Source: Bacillota bacterium (lineage in GTDB: Bacteria; Bacillota_E; JAJZYS01; JAJYTV01). From it: 64,000 nt of DNA. Positions 16,264-25,000 of this stretch are shown piece after piece; positions within the stretch are counted from its first letter, which is position 1; each line of letters starts with the position of its first letter. The DNA lies in contig JAJZVM010000005.1 of NCBI GenBank assembly GCA_021845645.1, positions 95,331 to 159,330 on the forward strand, given 5' to 3'. The translations under genes were made by a program, and so were the position numbers. The notes beneath the pieces were generated by a model, which did not search any database, was not told the origin of the DNA, and saw only the letters and a list, made by a program, of their open reading frames with translations.

Positions 16264-17628
16264 TTGCCCGACTGGACCACCGCGTTCGATGCCTACGCGC
16301 GGCAGCGCATGGCGCTCTTCCAGACGCCCGGCATGGCGGCCGGCTTCACGCAGGGCGGCCGCCTCATGCACCTGCAGGCCTACGGCGTCCTGAACCCTGG
16401 CGGCGATCCCGCGCGGCCCGACACCCTGTTCGGCGTCGGCTCGATCACGAAGTCGTTCACGGCGCTCGCGATCCTCCAGCTCGCGGAGCGGGGACGTCTG
16501 TCGACGCAGGATCCCGTGGCCCGCCACCTGCCAGGCTTTCGCCTGCCGGGCGACAGCGCGGTCGAGCCTGTGCGCCTGCACCATCTCCTGACCCATACCT
16601 CCGGCCTGCCGCCGCTGCCGGCGCTCGGGATGTCCCTCGCCCACCCGCCTGACGGCGCGCCGCCGGCCATCGGGGACTATGCTGAGATGATGGACTACCT
16701 GGCGCAGTTCGACCGGCCGCTGCTGGGGCCGCCCGGCGCCTTCTTCAGCTACTCGAACGAGGGCTACGGCCTGCTCGGCGCAGTGGTCGAGGCGGCCTCG
16801 GGCGAAGCCTACAGCGACTATGTCGAGAACCACATCCTGGCTCCGTGCGGCATGCGCCGCAGCACGTTCAGGAACCCCGGCGCCGAGGCGCTGGGCGGCG
16901 CGACCGAGCTCTATGACCTGCGCCACGTTGCCGGCGGGGCCGAGGAAGTCTTCCCGTCGCCGGGCTGGAGCGACGCGCCGGCCATGATCGGAGCGGGCTG
17001 GTTGCGCTCCACGGTGCCTGATCTTCTGCGCTACCTCGCCATGTATCTGCGACAGGGGGAGCTGGACGGCGAGCGCCTGCTGTCGGCCGCAGGCATCCGG
17101 GAGATGCTGCAGCCCCGCGTGACGATCGCGCCGGACCGCTATTACGCCTACGGCTTCTCCATCGTGCGGGGCTTCCATGGCTACGACCTCGTGGGCCACT
17201 CGGGCGGACTCAAGGGCGTCGGGGCAGACATCGGCTTCGTGCCCGGGCTTGGCCTGGCCGGCGCCGCGCTGGCGAACCTGATGGGGCCGTCCGCGCGCCA
17301 GGCGGTCCAGGGCGGCCTCGCCTGCGCGCTGGGCCAAAGGCCCCAGCCGTTCTGCCGCGACTATCCCCCCTTCACGCCTCCCCGCGAAGGTCTGCCCGCC
17401 TATGTCGGCGTCTACCCCTCCGGCGAAGGGGAGACATGCCGCGTCACGCTACGCGATGGCCGCCTCGTAATGGACGACGGCACGACCGAGGGCGAGCTGC
17501 GGCCGGTCGGGCCGGACGCCTTCGTGCACAGCGACCGCGGCGACGAGACGTACGTGCGCTTCTGGCGACAGGCCGGCGCGGTCTATGCGGTCAGCTGCGG
17601 TACGCGCATGATCCTGCGCCGCACGTAG
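16264..17628 (+). CDS. serine hydrolase, beta-lactamase class C/D-aminopeptidase-like
   Basis: Penicillin-binding-fold serine hydrolase, 454 residues. Catalytic motifs: Ser60-Ile-Thr-Lys63 in GVGSITKSF, Tyr163-Ser-Asn165 in FSYSNEGYG, and GHSGGLKG as the third (KTG-like) box. A C-terminal domain from about residue 375 (YVGVYPSGEGETCRVTLRDGRLVMDDG) resembles the lipocalin-like extension of ClbP/DAP-type enzymes. There is no signal peptide, unlike true beta-lactamases. TTG 16264 is chosen because AAGGGAG lies 9 bases before and upstream sequence in frame is a shadow of the ThDP gene. Linked to the peptide-binding lipoprotein it could hydrolyse an imported amide or peptide; inference. Confidence 0.88.
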   Translation: MPDWTTAFDAYARQRMALFQTPGMAAGFTQGGRLMHLQAYGVLNPGGDPARPDTLFGVGSITKSFTALAILQLAERGRLSTQDPVARHLPGFRLPGDSAVEPVRLHHLLTHTSGLPPLPALGMSLAHPPDGAPPAIGDYAEMMDYLAQFDRPLLGPPGAFFSYSNEGYGLLGAVVEAASGEAYSDYVENHILAPCGMRRSTFRNPGAEALGGATELYDLRHVAGGAEEVFPSPGWSDAPAMIGAGWLRSTVPDLLRYLAMYLRQGELDGERLLSAAGIREMLQPRVTIAPDRYYAYGFSIVRGFHGYDLVGHSGGLKGVGADIGFVPGLGLAGAALANLMGPSARQAVQGGLACALGQRPQPFCRDYPPFTPPREGLPAYVGVYPSGEGETCRVTLRDGRLVMDDGTTEGELRPVGPDAFVHSDRGDETYVRFWRQAGAVYAVSCGTRMILRRT

Positions 17629-17640
17629 GCGCCCGTCGCG

Positions 17641-17673
17641 AACGGCGCCCCGGGGCATCCCCGGGGCGCCGTT
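17641..17673. terminator. bidirectional hairpin between convergent genes
   Basis: AACGGCGCCCCGGGG (17641-17655) and its exact complement (17659-17673) form a 15-bp stem with loop CAT, placed between the serine hydrolase and the convergent Asp23 gene. No T-run on either side. Confidence 0.65.
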
Positions 17674-17752
17674 GCCTGGTGCACGTCCCGACGGCCGTCG
17701 CGAGATGGGCGTCGCCCGCCCCGGCGCGGCCGCCGTCCGTTCCGCGCGGCTC

Positions 17753-18100
17753 CTAGGAGGAGCGCTCGGCCTCCGCCGCCACCTCGACCTTCGTCACCGC
17801 GATGTTCACGACCGCGTTCTCGATGCCGATATTCTTCGCGAGCGCTTCCTTCACGGCGGTCTGCACGTCGCGCATCGCGTCGGGCAGGTAGACACCGTAG
17901 GGCACGGTCAGCTCGAGGTCCACGACGAGCTTCTTGTCCTGGCCCTCCTTGACACGGATGGCGCTGCCCAGGAGGAAGCGCCGGTTCACTCTCGCGGCGA
18001 CGTCGCCTGTGTCCCTGATCGCGAGCTCCACGACCGAGCGCACGGCGCTCTCCTCGATCGACAGCTCGCCGGCCGCGTTGGCCTGCAGTTTGATGTTCAC
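17753..18100 (-). CDS. Asp23/Gls24 family protein
   Basis: 115-residue alkaline-shock type protein: GELSIEESAVRSVVELAIRDTGDV at the N-terminus, DLELTVPYGVYLPDAMRDVQTAVKEALAKNIGIENAVVNIAV in the second half. Family members are cytoplasmic or membrane-associated small proteins of the cell envelope stress response in Gram-positives. GTG 18100 (VNIKLQANAAGEL) fits the family start; a GGGGGT stretch lies just upstream. It follows pstA by 73 bases on the same strand, where pstB would be expected, so it may be transcribed with pstSCA by chance of position. The protein ends EVAAEAERSS with no extra domain. Confidence 0.85.
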   Translation of the reverse strand: MNIKLQANAAGELSIEESAVRSVVELAIRDTGDVAARVNRRFLLGSAIRVKEGQDKKLVVDLELTVPYGVYLPDAMRDVQTAVKEALAKNIGIENAVVNIAVTKVEVAAEAERSS

Positions 18101-18173
18101 TCCGGCACCCCCAAGCTCTCCGCTCTGCAAGACAAGTCTACACCTGCATGCCGGTGCGCAGCACCGCAATCGG

Positions 18174-19016
18174 TCAGCGCCCGAGGCGGCTGCGGCCGAC
18201 GAGCCGCCGCGCGACGACGTTGACGATCACGATGAGCACCAGCAGCAGCAGACCTGCGGCATACGCGAGGGCGTTGGCCGAGGCGAACGGTTCGTTGATG
18301 TACGTCCAGACGACGTAGGTCAGGTAGCCGATCGGGGCGTGGGTCAGCTGCAGGCTCGGCATGTAGTTCGACCAGCCGGCCGTGTAGAGCAGCGGCGCCG
18401 TCTCGCCGATCGCGATCGAGAGTGCCAGCAGCACGCCGGTCACCACTCCCGGCAGGGCTTCGCGCAGCGTGACCCGCCAGATCGTCGTGCTCTGGCTGGC
18501 GCCGAGCGCGAGCGACGCCTCGCGCATGCCGCGCGGCACCTTGCTGAGCGCCGTCTCGGTGGATCGCACGACGTAGGGTATGCCGATGAGGGAGAGCGCG
18601 ATGGCTCCCGCCAGGGTGGAGAATCCCCAGCCGAGCCCCAGCACCAGCGTCACGTAGCCGAAGTAGCCGATGACGATCGATGGCACGCCCGCCATGACGT
18701 CGGTCGTGAAGCGCACAACCTGCGCAAAGCTCCCGCCGGGGTCCACCTCGCCCACGTAGACGCCCGCCATGATCCCCAGGGGGCCCGCGATCAGGATGCC
18801 GAGCCCGACGACGTAGAAGGTGCCGACGATGGCGTTGGCAAGACCTCCGCCGGCACCGACGGTCACCTGCGTGAAGAGGCCCAGGGACAGCGCCGGCAGT
18901 GCGTGGCTCACGACGAGCCAGATCATGCCGAGCACCGGCACGAGGATGATGATGCCCATCAAGGCCGCGAGCCCGAGCATGATGCGGTCCTTCAGCCGGC
19001 GCCAGGTGACGTTCAC
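18174..19016 (-). CDS. pstA: phosphate ABC transporter permease PstA
   Basis: 280-residue inner-membrane permease for high-affinity phosphate import. Six hydrophobic segments. The EAA-type loop reads VPRGMREASLALGASQSTTIWRVTLREALPGVVTG, diagnostic of PstA. GTG 19016 follows GGGGAGG and overlaps the pstC stop by 4 bases (GTGA), so it is translationally coupled. The partner ATPase pstB and the regulator phoU are not in the window; the next gene is an Asp23 protein. Confidence 0.93.
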   Translation of the reverse strand: MNVTWRRLKDRIMLGLAALMGIIILVPVLGMIWLVVSHALPALSLGLFTQVTVGAGGGLANAIVGTFYVVGLGILIAGPLGIMAGVYVGEVDPGGSFAQVVRFTTDVMAGVPSIVIGYFGYVTLVLGLGWGFSTLAGAIALSLIGIPYVVRSTETALSKVPRGMREASLALGASQSTTIWRVTLREALPGVVTGVLLALSIAIGETAPLLYTAGWSNYMPSLQLTHAPIGYLTYVVWTYINEPFASANALAYAAGLLLLVLIVIVNVVARRLVGRSRLGR

Positions 19017-20011
19017 TGCGCCTCGCCTCCCCTGCGGGCGGCCGCCGAGAGCAGCAGGCGCGCCGGTACGTTGACGACGATGCTCATGACGAACAGCACG
19101 AGGGCGATCTCGGCCAGCGCGTGGACGGCCATGCCGGTCGGGTCGGTCATGGCGGAGTCGAGCTGCGAGACGATGGTCGCGGCCATCGTGCCGATCGGGC
19201 TGAAGATGTTCTGCGGCAGGTAGTTCACGGCGCTGCCCGAGACCATCAGCACGGCCATGGTCTCGCCGAGTGCGCGCCCGAGCCCCAGGATCACGGCGCC
19301 GAAGATACCGCTCGCGGACCAGGGCAGCGAGACGGCGCGGATCATCTCCCAGCGCGTCAGCCCGAGGCCGAGCGCGCCCTCCTTGGTCTCGCGGGGCGTC
19401 TGGCGTAGGACGTCGCGCGTCGTCGCCGCGATGATCGGCGTGATCATGACGGCGAGCACCAGGCCAGAGGCAAGAAGTCCCTGGCCGGAGCCGATCGGTC
19501 CGCGCAAGAACGGGATGAATCCGAAGACGGCCTGCAGCCACGGCCCGAGGCCGCGGCCGATCCACGGGATGAGCACCGCGATGCCCCAGAGGCCGATCAC
19601 GACCGACGGGATGCCGGCGAGCATCTCGACGACGAAGGAGAGGCTTTCTCCAACGCGGCGCGGCAGGTACTCGACGAGTAGGAGGCCGATGCCCACCGCC
19701 AGCGGCACCGCGAGCACCACGGCGATCAGCGAGCTGAGAAGCGTGCCGAGGATGAAGGGCAGGATGCCGTAGGCGGCGCCGTGCGGGGCCATCACGCCGT
19801 TGTGGCGACTGACGGCGCCGCTGTACAGGTTGCCGATGTTCCAGGTGATGCTCGTCAGGAAGTGGCCGCCGTTGTAGAGGATCGACGGCCAGGAGTCGCG
19901 CAGCAGGAACACGAGAATCGCGGCCATGGCCACGAGCGAGCCACCGGCGACGATGCCGGTGGCCACGCGCATGATCCGGTCGAGGGCCCGCACTTTGCCG
20001 GGCGTCGCCAT
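19013..20011 (-). CDS. pstC: phosphate ABC transporter permease PstC
   Basis: Second phosphate permease, 332 residues from ATG 20011. Membrane segments begin at about residue 17 (TGIVAGGSLVAMAAILVFLL). The family loop TPRETKEGALGLGLTRWEMIRAVSLPWSASGI and LGRALGETMAVLMVSG are clear PstC signatures. The start is uncertain: reading continues upstream in frame (to about 20068) without a good ribosome site, and GTG at 20014 is an alternative. It begins 28 bases after the pstS stop and ends inside the start of pstA. Confidence 0.92.
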   Translation of the reverse strand: MATPGKVRALDRIMRVATGIVAGGSLVAMAAILVFLLRDSWPSILYNGGHFLTSITWNIGNLYSGAVSRHNGVMAPHGAAYGILPFILGTLLSSLIAVVLAVPLAVGIGLLLVEYLPRRVGESLSFVVEMLAGIPSVVIGLWGIAVLIPWIGRGLGPWLQAVFGFIPFLRGPIGSGQGLLASGLVLAVMITPIIAATTRDVLRQTPRETKEGALGLGLTRWEMIRAVSLPWSASGIFGAVILGLGRALGETMAVLMVSGSAVNYLPQNIFSPIGTMAATIVSQLDSAMTDPTGMAVHALAEIALVLFVMSIVVNVPARLLLSAAARRGGEAQ

Positions 20012-20039
20012 CACCCCACGAGGAGTTTCGCCTTCGAAC

Positions 20040-21125
20040 CTACTGGACCTTCGCGATCTGCGCTTCACTCAGCTTGACGATGGCAGGCGGCAAGGGCAGG
20101 AAGTGCACCTGCTCGAGATAGGTCGGCTGGTTGCCGGTCGTGAGCGCCCAGGTCAGGAACTGCCGCACCGCCTTCGCGGTCGTCGACGAGGACTGCTTCG
20201 CGTTCACGATCGCGTACTCGTAGTTGATGATCGGGTAGGCGCCCTGCGCCGGGCCGTAGATCAGCGAGACGCGCTCGTCCTTCGGCGTCTGGCCGACGAG
20301 GCTCTGCGCCTCGGTCGAGATCGTCTGCGCCGTGGGCAGCACGAATTGTCCCGCCTTGTTCTCGATCGCGGCGTAGCCGAGCCCGGCGTTGACCGCCTGG
20401 CTCAGGTACGAGATGCCGACGTAGGCGATGCCGCCCTTGTTCTGCTGCAGGGCCTCCACCATGCCGCCGTTGCCGGTGGCGCTCAGTGACGCGGGCACCG
20501 GCGGCCACGAGATCGACGTCGCGTACTGCGGCCCGTTCGCAGAGCCCCAGGTGGTCGGGTTCGAGAACGAGAGGTACTGCGAGAAGAGGAAGGTGTCACC
20601 CGAGCCGTCCGCGCGGTGGATCGGCACGATCCTGAGCGCAGGCAGCGCGATGCCGGGATTCAGGGCCTTGATCGCCGCGTCGTTCCACATCGTGATCTTG
20701 CCCGTGTAGATGCGGGCGAGCACCTGGCCCGAAAGGTGCAGATGCTGATGGTTGAGGCCGGGGATGTTGTACATGATCTGCTGCGCCGAGATGGCGAGCG
20801 GGATGTTGAGCATGCCGGGGTCGGCGCTCATCTGGGCGTTCGCCATGTAGGCGTCGGACGCGCCGATCTGCACGGTGCCGTTCACCGCGTCCGCGATGCC
20901 TGTGCCGGAGCCCGTGCCCTGAGGTGTGATCTTGACGCTGGAATGGTCCTTGGTGTACGCGGGTGCCCAGATCTGGAAGAGCGGGTAGAGGAGTGTGGAG
21001 CCCGTCTCCTGCAGCGACACCGTTCCCTGGTTCTGCGTCGTTGCGGAGCCGCAGCCTGCGAGCGACAGGGCAAGCGCGCCGACAAGAGCCGACGCGAGAC
21101 CGCCGCTGCGCAAGGAAAACTTCAA
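20040..21125 (-). CDS. pstS: phosphate-binding lipoprotein PstS
   Basis: Extracytoplasmic phosphate-binding protein, 361 residues, anchored by a lipid at the Cys of ALSLAGCGS (about residue 25). Ligand-binding signatures: LQETGSTLLYPLF (phosphate-contacting Thr/Ser), TPQGTGSGTGIADAVNGTVQIGASDAYM, IVPIHRADGSGDTFLFSQYLS, and GNGGMVEALQQNKGGIAYVGISY. TTG 21125 is preceded by GGGAGG with a 7-base spacer. It is the first gene of the pstS-pstC-pstA run and has a Pho-box-like promoter directly upstream. Confidence 0.95.
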   Translation of the reverse strand: MKFSLRSGGLASALVGALALSLAGCGSATTQNQGTVSLQETGSTLLYPLFQIWAPAYTKDHSSVKITPQGTGSGTGIADAVNGTVQIGASDAYMANAQMSADPGMLNIPLAISAQQIMYNIPGLNHQHLHLSGQVLARIYTGKITMWNDAAIKALNPGIALPALRIVPIHRADGSGDTFLFSQYLSFSNPTTWGSANGPQYATSISWPPVPASLSATGNGGMVEALQQNKGGIAYVGISYLSQAVNAGLGYAAIENKAGQFVLPTAQTISTEAQSLVGQTPKDERVSLIYGPAQGAYPIINYEYAIVNAKQSSSTTAKAVRQFLTWALTTGNQPTYLEQVHFLPLPPAIVKLSEAQIAKVQ

Positions 21126-21154
21126 GCGTAGCCCTCCCTTGATCGGTCGAGGGC

Positions 21155-21186
21155 AGCATACATGCGCTCTGTTACGGCCAGATTAA
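21155..21186 (-). promoter_or_regulatory. pstS promoter with PhoP/PhoB-box-like tandem repeat
   Basis: On the minus strand, TTAATC (21186-21181), five bases, then GTAACA (21175-21170) make an 11-base-period direct repeat like the Bacillus PhoP box (TTAACA-N5-TTAACA). It lies where the -35 should be, and TATGCT (21160-21155) is the likely -10. The TTG start of pstS is about 30 bases downstream. Confidence 0.5.
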
Positions 21187-21217
21187 GGCCGCATGACTGC
21201 CAAAATGAGGCGGTCCT

Positions 21218-22468
21218 TTATGCTTTTGCCGCCGTCGCTTGTGCCGCAACCTCCGTCTTGCCGAACCAGAGCACGAGCGCAAGCGCGACAAGCGAACTCG
21301 CGATGCTCACAAGGAACATGGCCTGGTACTGGCCATGCGAGACAGCGATGACCTGTCCCGCCAGAGGCGCCGCCACCATGAGGCCCAGCGACTGCACGAG
21401 GTTCGCGTTGCCGTAGAGCGCGCCGTGGAGGTGCGCCGCCTGCTCCTTCGCGTCGTCGTCGCCGGCGCCGTTGCGGAGCAGGTGCTGGCGCAGCATGTCG
21501 GCGGCCAGCGGGTAGCTCGTCACCTGGATGCCACCCCAGGCCAGGCCGGCCACAAAGAGCAGCACGAACGCCTCGTCCACCGTCTTGAGCCACAGGCCGG
21601 TCGATGCCGCGACGGCGAACAGCAGAAGCGTCACGCCGAGCAGCAGCCGCGCGTCGTGCCGCTCGTAGAGACGGCCGAACCAGAGCGAGACCAGGATGCC
21701 CGCCACGGTGAAGATGGACATGCCGAGGGCGGAGTCGAGCACGCTGCCGTGCAAGGCATGCACCATGTAGGGCGTGAAGAAGCTGGCGATCGCCTCGAAC
21801 GAGAGCCACCAAAGCCCCTGCGCCACGTAGTACTTGAGGAGCGCCGGACTGCGCAGGGCCACGGCCGCGCCGCGGCCGGGCGGCCTGCGTCGCTCGCTGC
21901 GCTCGCGCGCGGAGAAGGCCGTCCAGAGACCTCCCGCGAGCAGGATGGCCGCGCCGAGCAGGAAGCCGAGCGTGTGACTCCAGAGCTCGTACACCAGCGG
22001 CACGACGAGAAACGCGATCAGGTTGCCGAGCGTCCAGAGCAGGTTCAGGATGCCAGATGCCTCGCCGTAGTCCTTCTCCTCCACGCTGTCCGGCATCATG
22101 GCCTGGTAGGGCGTCGGGCTGAGCTGCTGGAAGAAGTAGAAGAGAAGGGTCGCCGCGACCGCGAGGCCGAGGCTCCTCGTCAGGTACATCAGCATCAGCA
22201 TGATGGCGGCGCCCGGAAACGCGACGAAGAGATACGGACGGCGGCGACCGATCCTGGTCGACGTGCGGTCCGAGAGCCAGCCGGAGAGCGGATTCAGCAC
22301 CACGCCGAGAAGACCCTCCGCGCCCAGCACCGAGCCGATCAGCTGCGTCGACGGCGTCAGGGCGCCCAAGAGCACCGCCGTGAAAACCTTGTTCATGCCC
22401 CAGCCGACATTGCGCCCGAGCCCCGCGAGTCCGAGCAGCCACACGTAGCGGCGCTCGCGCTTGTTCAA
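21218..22468 (-). CDS. GPH-type MFS sugar/cation symporter (SLC45-like)
   Basis: Twelve-helix transporter of the glycoside-pentoside-hexuronide/MFS_2 type, 416 residues. Diagnostic loop after helix 2-3: GWLSDRTSTRIGRRRPYLF, as in sucrose/maltose carriers. QQLSPTPYQAMMPDSVEEKDYGEASG follows helix 4, another family signature. A cytoplasmic linker (RERSERRRPPGRG) divides the halves, and GGIQVTSYPLAADML sits late in the protein. TTG 22468 follows GGAGGG; residues further upstream in frame are shadow. It lies downstream of and on the same strand as the glycerophosphodiesterase, 25 bases apart. Substrate unknown, a sugar or glycoside is the best guess. Confidence 0.87.
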   Translation of the reverse strand: MNKRERRYVWLLGLAGLGRNVGWGMNKVFTAVLLGALTPSTQLIGSVLGAEGLLGVVLNPLSGWLSDRTSTRIGRRRPYLFVAFPGAAIMLMLMYLTRSLGLAVAATLLFYFFQQLSPTPYQAMMPDSVEEKDYGEASGILNLLWTLGNLIAFLVVPLVYELWSHTLGFLLGAAILLAGGLWTAFSARERSERRRPPGRGAAVALRSPALLKYYVAQGLWWLSFEAIASFFTPYMVHALHGSVLDSALGMSIFTVAGILVSLWFGRLYERHDARLLLGVTLLLFAVAASTGLWLKTVDEAFVLLFVAGLAWGGIQVTSYPLAADMLRQHLLRNGAGDDDAKEQAAHLHGALYGNANLVQSLGLMVAAPLAGQVIAVSHGQYQAMFLVSIASSLVALALVLWFGKTEVAAQATAAKA

Positions 22469-22493
22469 GTGAAGCCCTCCCGTGCCGGTGCCT

Positions 22494-23186
22494 CTAGTTC
22501 GCGGCCCCCTGGCGGTGCATGTGTCCGATGAGCAGGTCCGGTCGGTTCGTCGCAATGCCGTCCACGCCGATCTCCTGGCAGAAGGCGAACTCCTCGGGGG
22601 TGTCCGCCGTCCAGATCGACAGGTGGAGGTCATGGCTGTGGGCTGCCTCGACCTCTTCGCGGCTCACCGTCTCGAGCGCCGGCAGCAGGATCTGCGCACC
22701 CGCCTTCTCCGCGAGCAGCCACGGCTCGATCGGCGCACCGGCGTAGAGCACTCCCGCCGTCAGGCCCTTCACCTCGGCCGTGAGCGCCTGGATGAGCCTG
22801 TGGCCGAAGGAGATGGGCCACAGCCTTTCCCTCAGCTGCGGGCGCGTGCGATAGAGGTCGACCAGCCCCGGCACGGCCTCCGGCGTCTTGATCTCCACGA
22901 CGACCGGCAGCGTCACCGCTTCGAGGAGCTCCTCGAGCGTCGGGACGCGCTCGCCGTCGCCGGCGTCAAGGGCACGGATCTCCGCCAGGGTGCGGTCGCG
23001 CACCGGCCCCTTGCCGTTCGTGGTGCGGTCGAGGGTCGCGTCGTGGATCACCACGAGCTTCCCGTCCAGGCTGCGGTGCACATCGCACTCCACGAGGTCC
23101 ACGCCGAGTTCCTGCGCCGCCCGAAATGCCCTCAGGGTGTTCTCCGGATGCCGTCCTGAAAATCCGCGGTGCGCGATAAGCCACAT
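22494..23186 (-). CDS. glycerophosphodiester phosphodiesterase
   Basis: UgpQ/GlpQ-type enzyme that hydrolyses glycerophosphodiesters to glycerol-3-phosphate and an alcohol, using a TIM barrel and a metal. Active-site residues: His6-Arg7 in IAHRGFSGRHPENT, Glu33 and Asp35 in LVECDVH, His48-Asp49 in VIHDATLDRTTNG, and Glu in VVVEIKTP. 230 residues and no signal peptide, so cytoplasmic like UgpQ. ATG 23186 follows AGGTGG. First gene of a pair with the sugar-type transporter; together with pst genes nearby it fits phosphate or phosphodiester scavenging, though no shared operon is shown. Confidence 0.93.
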   Translation of the reverse strand: MWLIAHRGFSGRHPENTLRAFRAAQELGVDLVECDVHRSLDGKLVVIHDATLDRTTNGKGPVRDRTLAEIRALDAGDGERVPTLEELLEAVTLPVVVEIKTPEAVPGLVDLYRTRPQLRERLWPISFGHRLIQALTAEVKGLTAGVLYAGAPIEPWLLAEKAGAQILLPALETVSREEVEAAHSHDLHLSIWTADTPEEFAFCQEIGVDGIATNRPDLLIGHMHRQGAAN

Positions 23187-23307
23187 GCAGGATTGCCACC
23201 TCGCGGCTCACTTCGCCTTAAGAGCGCGTCTTCCTGGCTGCCTGACCGCTCTTTCGCGGCACGTGTGCGGCATGCGGTACAATACCAGGTGAAAGCGGGC
23301 GATCGAT

Positions 23308-23577
23308 GTGGGCAGCTACGGCGTGCCACTCTTCGGCCTTCCCATCCCCTGGCCGCCGCCTTACGTCCTCTGGACCTTGATGGCGGCCGCTATCGCCCTA
23401 CCCTTCGTGCTGCCGCCGCGACGCAGGCACTGGCCGCTCGCAGTGCTTCCCGCCCTGAGCTTCTGCCTCGCCGGTGCCGGCTCCGGGCCGGCCGGCATCC
23501 TCGTCGTGATCCTCATCATCGCGCCGGCCCGGCCGCTTCTCGCGCCGGGGCGCCCGTGGCGCAGGCGCGCAGCGTGA
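23308..23577 (+). CDS. small two-helix membrane protein
   Basis: 89 residues from GTG 23308. Two hydrophobic segments (about 19-36, YVLWTLMAAAIALPFVL; and about 43-74), with Arg-rich ends (PPRRRHW, RPWRRRAA). No family recognised. The ribosome site is weak (AAAGCGGG). TACAAT at 23278-23283 could be the -10. Its TGA overlaps the ATG of the next small gene, suggesting coupled translation, which supports both being genes. Confidence 0.55.
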   Translation: MGSYGVPLFGLPIPWPPPYVLWTLMAAAIALPFVLPPRRRHWPLAVLPALSFCLAGAGSGPAGILVVILIIAPARPLLAPGRPWRRRAA

Positions 23578-23810
23578 TGCCCCGCCTCGACCACGAGCTC
23601 CTGCGCCGCGTGCTGGGCGAGATGCCGGACCGGCGCTGGGCTGCACTGCTCTCGCAGCGCTTCGGGCTCGACACGGAGCCGGAGCACCCCACCGCCTTGC
23701 GCCTGCGCTACTACCCGGACCTTGACGAGCTCGCCTTCCGCCGGCGCCTGAAATCGGTCGAAGCGCAGGTGCTGCGTCGCATGGCCCAGCTCATGAGCGA
23801 TTCCGAGTGA
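23577..23810 (+). CDS. hypothetical protein, 77 aa
   Basis: Starts at ATG 23577 inside the stop of the preceding small membrane protein (TGATG). The product is charged and helical: PRLDHELLRRVLGEMPDRRWAALLSQRFGLD, then LRLRYYPDLDELAFRRRLKSVEAQVLRRMAQLMSD. The helix-rich, LxxRFG pattern is slightly like sigma-factor region 4, but too weak to claim. Unknown function, probably expressed with its upstream neighbour. Confidence 0.55.
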   Translation: MPRLDHELLRRVLGEMPDRRWAALLSQRFGLDTEPEHPTALRLRYYPDLDELAFRRRLKSVEAQVLRRMAQLMSDSE

Positions 23811-23961
23811 CCGCAAGGCCCGGTCTCGGGGCCCGGCCCGATCGCCGACCTCTTCTGGAAGGAAACCGCCAGCCACGGCTCGAAGTCGCGTGCATCTGAC
23901 GCGCTGCGCCACCCCGCACCCCATGTCCGCACGTGTCCCCGGCGCGACGCGCAAGGATGTC

Positions 23962-24984
23962 ATGCCGTTGCGCCAGACCGCCCGTCCGATCGTCGCCCTG
24001 TCCCTGCTCCTGCTCGCCGGCTGCGCCGCCGCGCCGCCGCATGCCGCCAGACGGCTCCCTACCGTCAGGGCGGTGCCGACGCCCAAGCCGGCCGAGACCG
24101 GCCGGGTCCCGGACTACGTTCAGGCGAATCCACCGGGCCCGCCCGTCTCCGACCTGCCGGGAAGGCTGTGCCTCAAGGCACTCAAGAAGGCCGGTGTGAA
24201 CACCGCGCAGGTGTCCGCCATGTCCGGCGGCTACCCCGAGCAGCCGATCAGGCTGGCGAGATCGCTTGTAAGCGGCCCCGTGCCCCAGGGCCAGGGCTTC
24301 GCCTCGGGGGTCGAGACCGCGACCTGGAACCTCCTTTCGCGCGCATCGGGGCTGCCTCTGACGCCCTACCGGGGCCAGACGCTCCTTGAAGTGCCTCTGA
24401 ACGCCTACGGCAGCACCCGCGTCGGCGGCTACACCTGCTTCGAGAAGGGCCATAAGGTCGTCGGAATGATCGCCGAGCAGCCGAACTACAGCTTTCAGCC
24501 GATGTTCGACGTCAGCTTGCGCGGCAGGACGGTGCACGATCTCACGGGCCTTTACTACCTGCAATGGCTCGAGTCGGTCGGGGCCTACGTGCCGCATCCG
24601 ACGGCGAACCGCCCCGGGATGAGCGCCGAGGCGGTGCTGCTGGACTACCTGGACGTCCTCAATGCCGACCTGCCGGCGGCGGAGCGCCGCCGCCTCGAGG
24701 CGACGCTGGTCGCGGCGGGCCCCGGATCCGCGCCGCTCGCCAGCCAGGCAGAGGTACTGCAGGCACTCGTGCCGATCACCTTTCAGCAGTGGCAGGCGCC
24801 GCCCGCATCCCCCGGCATGGACCCCAGGCTGCTGCAGATCTGGAACGTCGCGCTCTGGCCGCACTTCCGCCACTTCACAGCGCAAGACCTGGCCGGCAAC
24901 GGCTGGCTCTCATCCGCCTACACGGTCGTACGCAAGAGCCCGGGCTCCCCCTGGCTTGTGGTGAGCTCGGGCACAGGTCCGTAA
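23962..24984 (+). CDS. putative lipoprotein, unknown function
   Basis: 340 residues from ATG 23962 (AAGGAT just upstream). Lipoprotein signal: PLRQTARPIVALSLLLLAGC, giving a lipidated Cys near residue 21. A Pro/Ala-rich linker follows (APPHAARRLPTVRAVPTPKP). The rest is a soluble domain with two further cysteines (LCLKALKK, YTCFEKGHK) and aromatic-rich motifs such as YYLQWLESVGAYVPHP and FQQWQAPPASPG. I do not recognise the family. Convergent with copA, only 16 bases apart, without an obvious terminator. In-frame sequence upstream to 23890 is considered untranslated. Confidence 0.75.
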   Translation: MPLRQTARPIVALSLLLLAGCAAAPPHAARRLPTVRAVPTPKPAETGRVPDYVQANPPGPPVSDLPGRLCLKALKKAGVNTAQVSAMSGGYPEQPIRLARSLVSGPVPQGQGFASGVETATWNLLSRASGLPLTPYRGQTLLEVPLNAYGSTRVGGYTCFEKGHKVVGMIAEQPNYSFQPMFDVSLRGRTVHDLTGLYYLQWLESVGAYVPHPTANRPGMSAEAVLLDYLDVLNADLPAAERRRLEATLVAAGPGSAPLASQAEVLQALVPITFQQWQAPPASPGMDPRLLQIWNVALWPHFRHFTAQDLAGNGWLSSAYTVVRKSPGSPWLVVSSGTGP

Positions 24985-25000
24985 AGGCGGGCTGCAGGTC

